Made by a program: the position numbers and the translations under genes. A stretch of DNA of 12,925 nucleotides from a bacterium (GTDB taxonomy: Bacteria; Krumholzibacteriota; Krumholzibacteria; LZORAL124-64-63), in assembly GCA_003646045.1 (NCBI GenBank), contig QNDV01000025.1:1-12925 (forward strand). Reading direction: 5' to 3'. Within the stretch, counting starts at the first letter, position 1; each line of letters begins with the position of its first letter. Below are positions 6,330 to 12,925 of the stretch, in pieces. Under the pieces are notes generated by a model that was given only the letters and a program-made list of their open reading frames with translations, did not search any database and was not told the origin of the DNA.

Positions 6330-6359
6330 TTCACCATTGACGTTGGCTGATGGTATGAT
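6330..6359 (+). promoter_or_regulatory. Likely promoter of the acylase gene with extended -10
   Basis: TTCACC (6330-6335), an 18-base spacer and TATGAT (6354-6359) precede the acylase ATG at 6411 by about 50 bases. The -10 box is preceded by TGG, giving the extended -10 form TGnTATGAT, which strengthens the call despite a 4-of-6 match at -35. A perfect TTGACA at 6381-6386 lies too close to the start codon to be its -35. Confidence 0.5.
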
Positions 6360-6410
6360 GGCGACCGAACCGGCACCCGCTTGACATGACCAGCCCGCGA
6401 GGAACCGCCC

Positions 6411-8804
6411 ATGCTCCGCCGAACTCGCCGTGTGTTCCTGATCGTCCTGGGCAGCGTTTGTGGCCTGGCCGCCGTCCTGGCCCTGGCGCTCACTTTCACT
6501 CTGCGGGGCAGCCTGCCCCGTCTCGACGGCGAGCGCGTCCTGCCCGGTGTACAGGCGCCGGTGACGGTGACGAGGGATTCCCTGGGCATCCCCCATATCC
6601 AGGCCGCCAATCGCCTCGATGCCACCCGGACACTGGGATACGTCCACGCCCAGGACCGCTTTTTCCAGATGGATCTGCAGCGGCGCGGTGCGGCGGGAGA
6701 ACTGGCGGCTCTGCTGGGGACGGCACTGGTATCCACCGACCGCCAGGTGCGGATCCATCGCTTCCGGGATGTCGCGCGGCGGGTGGTGTCGTCCATGCCG
6801 GCCAGGCACCTGGACCTGCTGGACGCCTATACCGCCGGTGTGAATGCCGGCCTGGCTGATCTGCCGGTGCGACCGTTCGAGTACCTGGCCCTGCGGCGAC
6901 AACCCGAGCCGTGGCTGATGGAAGACACCATCCTGACCATCTGCGCCATGTTCCTGGATCTGGACTACTCGACGGCCACCACCGAGAAGATGAACGCCAT
7001 GGTGGCTGATATCCTGCCCGGTCCCCTGGCGGACTATCTGCTTACGCCGGCGGCGCACTGGGATGCGCCGGTGCAGGACGGACCGCCCTACCCGGTAGCG
7101 ATACCGGACGCGTCGGAAGTGGATCTGCGCGCCTGGACCACGGATTCCCCGGCCACGACCACTGAAGGCGAGCCCATACCAACCGCCGACACCGCCGGCA
7201 GCAACAGCTGGGCGGTGGCAGGTTCGCTCACCGCCCACGGTGGCGCCCTGCTGGCCAATGACATGCATCTGTCCCTGGGGCTGCCCAATATCTGGTACCG
7301 GGCACGGGTATCGTGGCCCGACAGTGATGGCACGCGCTCCCTCGTGGGCACCACCCTGCCGGGTAATCCCGGACTGGTCACCGGCAGCAATGGCGATGTG
7401 GCCTGGGGCCTGACCGTGGCCTATGCCGACGCGTTGGATCTGGTGAGGCTGGAGATGGACCCGGCCGACAGTACGCGCTACCGCACACCGGATGGCTGGC
7501 AGACCATCAACCGATTGCCCGAGGTCATCACAGTTGCCGGAGCCGATCCGGACACGCTGTGGGTGCGGCAGACACGTTGGGGACCGGTGTGGTCGCAGGA
7601 TGCAGGGGGCGCGCCGCTGGTCCTGCGCTGGTCGGCCCACGATATCGAGGCGGTTAACCTGGGCTCACTGGATATCGAGACCACACACAATGTGGACGAG
7701 GCGGTGCTCGCCGCGGCCGGCGCGGGAATACCGACCTTGAATTTCGTGTGCGCCGACCGGGCGGGAAATATCGCCTGGACCATCACCGGGCGCTTGCCCA
7801 AGCGCCACGGCTGGGATGGTCGACTACCAGTATCTTGGGCCGACGGGTCCTGTGGCTGGACGGGCTATCGGGACCCGGGCGGCGTACCGAAGATACTGCG
7901 GCCCGCCGAGGGCCTGCTCTGGACCGCCAACAACCGCGTGGCCGGTGGCGAAGACCTGCGGATGATCGGCGATGGTGGTTTCGGCCTGGGTGCGCGGGCG
8001 CAACAGATCCGCGATGGTCTGCGCGCAATGGACCGGCCCGCCGAGGCGGACATGCTCGCCCTGCAACTGGATGACCGGGCCCTGTTCCTGAACGAATGGC
8101 GACTGTTTGCCTTGGCGGCGGTGGCTGATGACACCACGGCAAGCCGCCGCGAGTTCGCACGGTTACTGCGCGAGGACTGGGATGGTCACGCTTCCGTCGC
8201 ATCGGCGGGCTACCGCCTGGTGCGGGCCTTCTCCTACCAGCTGATCGACAAGGTCTACAGGGGACTGACGGGACCGGTGTGGTCCAGCCATGACGAGTTC
8301 GAGGGCAAGTGGTTGTCGTCACGACACGCGATTACGTGGGAGTTGGTCCATATCAGGCCGCCCCACCTGCTGCCGCCGGTGTTCTTCACATCCTGGGACG
8401 AGCTGATCCTGGCGGCGGTGGACGGTGCCATGGACCTGGCCACCGCTGATGGCCGTGCCGCGGCTGACTGGACCTGGGGTCGGCGTAATATCGTGGATAT
8501 CTCCCACCCCTTCCTGAATTTCATGCCCCAACTGCGACGCTGGCTGGCCGCGCCGGCGCAGGCCCTGCCCGGGGACGGGCATATGCCGCGGGTGCAGCAT
8601 CAACGGCACGGGGCCAGTCAGCGGATGGTGGTGTCGCCGGGTCGGGAAAAGCAGGGGATCTTCCATATGCCCGGGGGCCAGAGCGGGCATCCGCTGTCGC
8701 CATATTTCCTGGCGGGGCACGAGGATTGGGTCAGCGGTCGGGCGTCCGGGTTGTTGCCGGGGACGGCGGTACATCGGTTGGTGTTGGTGCCGGACGGAAA
8801 TTAA
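6411..8804 (+). CDS. Penicillin acylase family (Ntn hydrolase) protein, membrane-anchored
   Basis: This is a 797-residue precursor of a self-cleaving N-terminal-nucleophile amidase. Relatives cut acyl chains from beta-lactams, acyl-homoserine lactones or lipopeptides; the substrate here is unknown. A hydrophobic segment at about 7-30 acts as a signal or membrane anchor, placing the enzyme outside the cytoplasm. The alpha part has RDSLGIPHIQAAN and GYVHAQDRFFQMDLQRR. The cleavage site is TAGSNSWAV, making Ser264 the predicted nucleophile and the beta chain 264-797. NDMHL (283-287) and TANNRV with Asn508 (beta 245) match substrate-pocket and oxyanion positions. The C-terminus has ALPGDGHMPRVQ, GASQRMVVSPG and PGGQSGHPLSPY. 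All key residues are present, so it should be active. ATG 6411 follows GAGGAACCGCCC. The kinase gene lies 141 bases downstream on the same strand, but with its own AT-rich leader. Confidence 0.93.
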   Translation: MLRRTRRVFLIVLGSVCGLAAVLALALTFTLRGSLPRLDGERVLPGVQAPVTVTRDSLGIPHIQAANRLDATRTLGYVHAQDRFFQMDLQRRGAAGELAALLGTALVSTDRQVRIHRFRDVARRVVSSMPARHLDLLDAYTAGVNAGLADLPVRPFEYLALRRQPEPWLMEDTILTICAMFLDLDYSTATTEKMNAMVADILPGPLADYLLTPAAHWDAPVQDGPPYPVAIPDASEVDLRAWTTDSPATTTEGEPIPTADTAGSNSWAVAGSLTAHGGALLANDMHLSLGLPNIWYRARVSWPDSDGTRSLVGTTLPGNPGLVTGSNGDVAWGLTVAYADALDLVRLEMDPADSTRYRTPDGWQTINRLPEVITVAGADPDTLWVRQTRWGPVWSQDAGGAPLVLRWSAHDIEAVNLGSLDIETTHNVDEAVLAAAGAGIPTLNFVCADRAGNIAWTITGRLPKRHGWDGRLPVSWADGSCGWTGYRDPGGVPKILRPAEGLLWTANNRVAGGEDLRMIGDGGFGLGARAQQIRDGLRAMDRPAEADMLALQLDDRALFLNEWRLFALAAVADDTTASRREFARLLREDWDGHASVASAGYRLVRAFSYQLIDKVYRGLTGPVWSSHDEFEGKWLSSRHAITWELVHIRPPHLLPPVFFTSWDELILAAVDGAMDLATADGRAAADWTWGRRNIVDISHPFLNFMPQLRRWLAAPAQALPGDGHMPRVQHQRHGASQRMVVSPGREKQGIFHMPGGQSGHPLSPYFLAGHEDWVSGRASGLLPGTAVHRLVLVPDGN

Positions 8805-8813
8805 TGCGGATTT

Positions 8814-8850
8814 CCTGCCTTCGCAGCAGGCGATTAAAACGGATTTTATT
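8814..8850 (+). terminator. Candidate terminator and AT-rich leader between the acylase and kinase genes
   Basis: CCTGC (8814-8818) pairs with GCAGG (8826-8830) around a 7-base loop, ten bases past the acylase stop codon; a T-rich stretch (ATTTTATTTAT) begins about a dozen bases later. The T-run is too distant for a textbook terminator. The region 8831-8872 is the most AT-rich part of this gap (8805-8945) and probably includes the kinase promoter, but I cannot settle on boxes. Confidence 0.33.
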
Positions 8851-8945
8851 TATCCTGTTTCGATATTCAAGACCCGCCGCGCGTGCCCTGCTGCCTCTCG
8901 AGCCGGGCCTGCGCGTCCGTCCGTATTCTCGCCTGGGGGATCTGC

Positions 8946-11645
8946 ATGATCGGCAAGTCGCTGCTACACTATGAAATCAAGGACCGGATCGGCAAGGGCG
9001 GCATGGGCGAGGTGTTCCGCGCCCGCGACACCAAGCTGGGGCGGGATGTCGCCATCAAGATCCTCCCGGTGGAACTGAGCGGTGACCCGGAACGTGAGGC
9101 CCGCTTCCAGCGCGAAGCCCGGGCCCTGGCCAGCCTGCAGCATCCCAATGTCGCTTCGGTATACGGCTTCGAGGAAGTGGAGGGCATCCGCTTCCTGGTA
9201 ATGGAACTGGTGTCGGGAGCCGAGCTGAGCGAGCGCATGAAGCAGGGCCCGGTGTCGGTGGATGACGCCCTGGGGATCGCCCGCCAGATCGCGGCAGGAC
9301 TCGAAGCGGCGCACGAGAACGGCATCGTCCACCGCGACCTGAAGCCGGCCAACATCATGGAGACCGACGACGGCGAAGTGAAGATCCTGGACTTCGGTCT
9401 GGCCCAGGCCTGGTTCGGCGATGGCGACGACGTTTCCGATTCGTCCACCAACCCCACCCTCACGGCGGCCATGACCCAGGTGGGCGCCGTACTGGGCACG
9501 GCGGCCTACATGAGTCCCGAGCAGGCCCGCGGCAGCTCGGTGGACCGTCGCGCCGACATCTGGGCCTTCGGTGTGATCCTGTTCGAGATGCTGACCGGCG
9601 AGAAACTGTTCCATGGCGAGACCATCAGCGACACCCTGGCCGCGGTACTGCGGGCCGAACCCGACTGGGACGCCCTGCCCACGGAGGAATCGCCGGCCCT
9701 GTGCCGCCTTATTGGCCGTTGCCTGGAGCGCAACCCGAAGCAGCGCCTGCGCGACATCGGCGAAGCCCGCATCTTCCTGCAGGACGGTGGTGCCAGCGGG
9801 TCGGACCTGAGCTTTACTCAGCTCGGATTGACGGCATCCTCCCTGGAATTCGGCCCTGCGAAACCACCCTATCTGCTCATGACGCTACTGGCGGTGTGTT
9901 GCCTCATCGGGGGCGTGTTCCTGGGTTGGCAAGTGCTGGCGCGGCCGCAACCGGCGCCTGTCCTGCACACCATGGTGCCGCCGCCGCGGGATACGCATTA
10001 CGATCTGAAGGGTTCGGCCCCCGGCCCGGTGGCCGTGTCGCCGGACGGCACGATGCTGGCCTTCACCGCCATGAGCGATGAGGGTCCGACTCTCTTGTAC
10101 CTGCGCCACCTGGATCAGGGCGAGTCGGTGAGCCTGCCGGGCACCGACGGTGCCGCCTATCCTTTCTGGTCGCCGGACAACCGGTTCATCGGCTATTTCG
10201 AACCCGGCGCCGGAAAGCTGCGCAAGGTAGCCGTGGCCGGCGGCCCTCCGGTAACCCTGTGCCCGGCCCCCAACGGCAAGGGCGGCTCCTGGAACAGCGA
10301 AGGTGATATTGTCTTTGCTCCCAGCGCCAGCGACCCGATCCACAGGGTGCCGGATATCGGCGGGGACCCGGTTCCCATTACGGTCCTCGACGAGCCCTAC
10401 AACTCCCACCGGCATCCCCGTTTTCTGCCGGGCGGCCGGGAATTCGTCTTCACCGCGCGCACCGACGGAAACGGAAACACCCACGACGTAATGGTGGCCG
10501 CGCTTGATACTTCCATTGCCCCACGCGTCATAGGCGAGACCCAGGGCCATGCCGATTTCAGCCGCGGACACCTGTTGACCGTACGTGAGAATGTCCTGAT
10601 GGCCACCCCCTTCGAACCGGGGCAGCAGCGGATCACGGCCGGAAGCATACCGCTGGTGGAAAACGTGCTGGTAATCGACGGGGCCGCTGTGGCGGTCTTC
10701 GCTCCGTCGCCCACGGGCATGCTGGCCTTCCAGACAGGAGCCTCCACGGTGGCCGGCACCAATATCTACTGGACGGACATCGACAATGGCGGCATGCAAG
10801 TCCTGGGCGAACCCGGCCAGATCTACCACCCCAGAATTTCGCCTGACGGAAAGCGAGCCGTGGTGGAAGTGCGGAAGGCATCCAACGAGGGCACGGACCT
10901 GTGGTTGGTGGATCTGGACTCGGGATTGCGGACCCGCTTCACTTTCATTCCCGGCGACGAGTCCCAACCGACCTGGTCGCCCCATGGCGAAGCGGTCTTC
11001 TATGCCTCCCACAACGAGGGGGTCTACCGCATCATCAGACAACCGGTGGAGGGGCAGGAAAGCCCGACGGTCATCCTGGAGGAAACAAGAGCGACGTATC
11101 CGACCGATGTGGATCCCCACGGTCTTCATCTGCTCTTTCAGCAGGAACGGGAAGACGGAGAATACGAGGTGCGTCGCCTGTTACTGGAGGCCGGCAATGA
11201 CGAAATCGAGACCCTGGCCACGGCGACGAAAACCAGTTCCGGCGGTGGCGTGTATTCTCCCGACGGCCGTTGGATCGCCTATCACACCGAGTCGGCTTCG
11301 GGCTGGGATATCTTCGTAATACCCGCCACCGGCGGCGGCCGCAAATGGCAGATTTCCACCGAAGGCGCGGTCTACCCCGTGTGGAACCGTGACGGCACCG
11401 AGTTGTGGGTCAGCAGGTTCAGCGGAGAACTGCGTGTCTTCAGCGTGGATGGCAGTGGCGAGACCTTCCGGGTCGGATCCCACCGACAGGCACTGTTTGT
11501 AACCTCACCGAATGCAGAAGGCAACTTCTACGACCTGCACCCCGACGGTCTGCGGATCCTGCAGACAGGAACCGATCCCGCCTTCCGTGCCGAGGTATCG
11601 TATGTACATCTGGTGACTGACTGGCAGAGGGGGCTGGTGCAGTAG
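8946..11645 (+). CDS. Membrane Ser/Thr protein kinase with C-terminal PD40/TolB-like beta-propeller
   Basis: This is an 899-residue Hanks-type (PknB-like) kinase. The kinase domain (about 9-275) is complete: glycine loop GKGGMGEV (16-23), VAIK with Lys38, helix-C Glu near 57, HRDLKPAN with catalytic Asp131 and Asn136, DFG at 149-151 and MSPEQ at 189-193. A single membrane helix follows at about 309-331. The remainder (about 340-899) is built of WD40-like PD40 repeats such as VAVSPDGTMLAF, YPFWSPDNRFIGY, HPRISPDGKRAVV, QPTWSPHGEAVFY and YSPDGRWIAYH. They predict a propeller on the outer side of the inner membrane that senses a ligand or protein while the kinase acts in the cytosol. I chose ATG 8946 (MIGKSLLHYEI), as is typical for the family and with GGGGGAT upstream; the frame is open 21 codons further up. 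The substrate is unknown. Confidence 0.95.
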   Translation: MIGKSLLHYEIKDRIGKGGMGEVFRARDTKLGRDVAIKILPVELSGDPEREARFQREARALASLQHPNVASVYGFEEVEGIRFLVMELVSGAELSERMKQGPVSVDDALGIARQIAAGLEAAHENGIVHRDLKPANIMETDDGEVKILDFGLAQAWFGDGDDVSDSSTNPTLTAAMTQVGAVLGTAAYMSPEQARGSSVDRRADIWAFGVILFEMLTGEKLFHGETISDTLAAVLRAEPDWDALPTEESPALCRLIGRCLERNPKQRLRDIGEARIFLQDGGASGSDLSFTQLGLTASSLEFGPAKPPYLLMTLLAVCCLIGGVFLGWQVLARPQPAPVLHTMVPPPRDTHYDLKGSAPGPVAVSPDGTMLAFTAMSDEGPTLLYLRHLDQGESVSLPGTDGAAYPFWSPDNRFIGYFEPGAGKLRKVAVAGGPPVTLCPAPNGKGGSWNSEGDIVFAPSASDPIHRVPDIGGDPVPITVLDEPYNSHRHPRFLPGGREFVFTARTDGNGNTHDVMVAALDTSIAPRVIGETQGHADFSRGHLLTVRENVLMATPFEPGQQRITAGSIPLVENVLVIDGAAVAVFAPSPTGMLAFQTGASTVAGTNIYWTDIDNGGMQVLGEPGQIYHPRISPDGKRAVVEVRKASNEGTDLWLVDLDSGLRTRFTFIPGDESQPTWSPHGEAVFYASHNEGVYRIIRQPVEGQESPTVILEETRATYPTDVDPHGLHLLFQQEREDGEYEVRRLLLEAGNDEIETLATATKTSSGGGVYSPDGRWIAYHTESASGWDIFVIPATGGGRKWQISTEGAVYPVWNRDGTELWVSRFSGELRVFSVDGSGETFRVGSHRQALFVTSPNAEGNFYDLHPDGLRILQTGTDPAFRAEVSYVHLVTDWQRGLVQ

Positions 11646-11738
11646 GACCGTGTTCAATCTGCCTGCCAGGTCGCTGGCCGCAGGAATGGCGATAGTAGCG
11701 ACAGGATGACTCAACTCAAGGCTTTGGAGGTTCAATAC

Positions 11739-12207
11739 ATGCGAGTGGTTTTCGGAATTCTGTCAATTGTCGGTCTGTGTGCTTTCTGCTCTACACCTGC
11801 AATCACGTTGGCGTCTGACGGCGCGGACACCGATGGCGGCGCGCACCAGGCACATGAAGCCTACGTGACGGCGATCAACTCGAACGATCTGGATACCCTG
11901 CTGGAGATGTTGACCGAGGATGTGGTGTTTCTTGCAGCACAGGCACCCCCGATGGTGGGCAAGGAGGCGGTCCGGCCGTGGCTGGAAGGTTATCTCGGCC
12001 TACGAAACACACTGGGACAAGCCGGTGCTGGAGTTCGTCGTCAGCGGCGACTGGGCGTTCGAACGCTATTCATACAGGTCGACCGACACGCCTCGTGGCG
12101 GCGGCGACATGGTCGAGGATACAGGCTGGGGCCTGGTTATATATCACCACGACGCGGACGGGAAATGGCGCGTTGCACGTGATGCCTTTGGTCCGGACCA
12201 CCCGTAG
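11739..12207 (+). pseudogene. SnoaL/DUF4440-like exported protein, frameshifted
   Basis: The first part (11739-11993, 85 codons) starts MRVVFGILSIVGLCAF, an export signal with likely cleavage after TLA. A SnoaL/DUF4440-type start follows: QAHEAYVTAINSNDLDTLLEML, then TEDVVFLAAQAPPMVGKEAV and WLEGY. The continuation is one base out of register, from 11995 to a TAG at 12205-12207: SAYETHWDKPVLEFVVSG, YSYRSTD, WGLVIYHHDADGKWRVARDAF, which is the usual end of the family. Joined, they give about 155 residues, a normal length. A single extra base near 11994 (or loss of two) explains the break. This may be a true mutation, a sequencing error or, less likely, programmed frameshifting. ATG 11739 follows TTGGAGGTTCAATAC, an excellent ribosome site. 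The family folds as a small cone-shaped barrel of varied function; the role here is unknown. Confidence 0.8.
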
Positions 12208-12223
12208 GCGGGAAATTGTGTCT

Positions 12224-12251
12224 GGGGCCCCCGGGGCCCCGGTTGTTGTCT
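12224..12251 (+). terminator. Strong GC hairpin after the DUF4440-like gene
   Basis: GGGGCCC (12224-12230) and GGGCCCC (12234-12240) form a perfect 7-bp stem with a 3-base loop, 16 bases after the stop at 12207. GGTTGTTGTCT follows, a T-enriched but not pure T tail. This is the best intrinsic-terminator candidate in the window. It may also limit read-through from the opposite gene at 12335. Confidence 0.55.
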
Positions 12252-12334
12252 ATCGCGAAAACGCCCACATATAGAGCTGTCATTACAAAGCCCCTCTTCC
12301 CATCCCCCGCAGCCCCTTCCCGATCGCTACCCTT

Positions 12335-12925
12335 TCACCTCTGCACCCCCACGATGCGACCCGAAGCCGGTGCCTGGAAGACGAACGCCGAATGGGACCA
12401 GCCCATCCCCCGGTCCACCTGGAACTCGACGGCCAGGAATGGTCGTTCGGCATCGACCAGTCCGGCATCCGGAGCCACTTCGAATACACGCTGCGGCGTC
12501 GCCCGCCATGGTGACCAGCCATCGCCCCGGCGCCATTCGTCCACAGGTCGCACCCGGTACCGATAGCGCGACTTGTTCTCCCGCACACAGCCGCGAACCA
12601 CTGCCAGGTCGTCAAACGCCAGGCCGTCAGCGGTGGTACGGAACCAGTCCAGGGGCGGCACCTCGGCAAACCAGTGCCGCACGATCCTGTCACGCCGACC
12701 GGCCAGGACCTCCACCAGGTAGTCTACCGCGCGCGGGTTGCGGTAGTGTCCCTGCTCCATCAGCAGTCGCAGCTGACGATCGCTGAAGCTGCCCACGATC
12801 TTGGCTGCCCAGTAGCCGTCGGCCCGGGCCAGGTTGGCCAGGGCGCTGTGGGGCAGGTCGGGCTTCCAGGCGGCGGGCCGGAAATGCTCCACATCGAACA
12901 ATCCCACCTCGTCCAGCCCGGCGGG
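12335..12925 (-). CDS. Conserved protein of unknown function, C-terminal part (start lies beyond the right edge)
   Basis: The minus strand is open from the right edge to a TGA at 12337-12335 (196 residues visible). A GTG at 12907 could be read as a start, but the frame continues to 12925 (PAGLDE) and no ribosome site is seen, so I treat it as internal. The visible part has FRPAAWKPDLPHSALANLA, then ADGYWAAKIVGSFSDRQL, ADYLVEVL-like segments, GRRDRIVRHWF and VPPLDWF. That block resembles a recurring one (WKP-YPN-F, D-FWAAKIV, RRDKI) in large uncharacterised proteins of Acidobacteriota-like genomes. This is from memory of the pattern, not a search. The last 100 residues look like a beta-rich tail (YRYRVRPV, RPFLAVEFQVDRG). 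No motif fixes a function. Confidence 0.68.
   Translation of the reverse strand, partial: PAGLDEVGLFDVEHFRPAAWKPDLPHSALANLARADGYWAAKIVGSFSDRQLRLLMEQGHYRNPRAVDYLVEVLAGRRDRIVRHWFAEVPPLDWFRTTADGLAFDDLAVVRGCVRENKSRYRYRVRPVDEWRRGDGWSPWRATPQRVFEVAPDAGLVDAERPFLAVEFQVDRGMGWSHSAFVFQAPASGRIVGVQR

Noticed and set aside
6381..6386. Perfect TTGACA hexamer
   Set aside because: It is only 24 bases before the acylase start codon, so a -10 box and start site would fall inside the gene; the extended -10 at 6351-6359 is a better promoter.
6189..7640. Long open frame (483 codons) on the minus strand under the acylase gene
   Set aside because: It is antisense to strongly supported acylase sequence. High GC at third codon positions removes stop codons on the other strand; there is no ribosome site or recognisable domain.
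8883..8945. Upstream extension of the kinase by 21 codons from an earlier in-frame start
   Set aside because: The added residues (Cys-, Ser- and Arg-rich) do not resemble family N-termini, whereas MIGKSLLHYEI at 8946 does and has a G-rich ribosome site.
9885..11129. 414-codon open frame antisense to the kinase propeller region
   Set aside because: It is a mirror of the propeller coding sequence with no family motifs; its length is explained by base composition.

Overview
The window is GC-rich, densely coding bacterial chromosome with no rRNA, tRNA, CRISPR array or mobile element that I can see. Several traits suggest an environmental, Gram-negative-type (two-membrane) bacterium: a lipoprotein with a clear lipobox, a large Ser/Thr kinase carrying a PD40/TolB-type propeller, and a rhodanese-less ThiI with the DCC motif. 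Such kinases are common in Acidobacteriota, Gemmatimonadota, Krumholzibacteriota and related phyla. This placement is an inference from gene content, not an identification.

Layout. At the left edge, on the minus strand, lies the N-terminal part of a PAS-domain protein with an unusual cysteine cluster (1-429). Upstream of it on the same strand are a lipoprotein with two different OB-type domains (533-1363) and a short-form glucose-6-phosphate isomerase, pgi (1491-2795). Divergent from pgi is thiI (2985-4208, tRNA 4-thiouridine synthesis). Next comes a small signalling group: a single-domain receiver on the plus strand (4310-4675) that meets tail-to-tail with a minus-strand cheW-like gene and HDOD gene (cheW 5577-6068, HDOD 4672-5547). 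The receiver has Glu where the phosphorylated Asp should be, and it shares a CTAG with the HDOD gene so that both stop codons overlap.

The right half runs mainly on the plus strand. It holds a membrane-anchored penicillin-acylase-family Ntn hydrolase (6411-8804), a membrane Ser/Thr kinase with a beta-propeller sensor half (8946-11645), and a small exported SnoaL/DUF4440-like gene broken by a frameshift (11739-12207). A strong GC hairpin follows the last gene. The C-terminal part of an unrecognised conserved protein enters from the right edge on the minus strand (12335-12925).

Metabolic and tRNA-modification genes (pgi, thiI) therefore sit beside three signalling elements: the PAS protein, the CheW/HDOD/pseudo-receiver set and the propeller kinase. 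I find no self-evident new multi-gene defence or biosynthetic system. The points most worth a second look are the Glu-substituted receiver and its overlapping convergent partner, the double-OB lipoprotein with its Met/Gly/His linker, the cysteine-rich PAS domain and the frameshifted DUF4440 gene.
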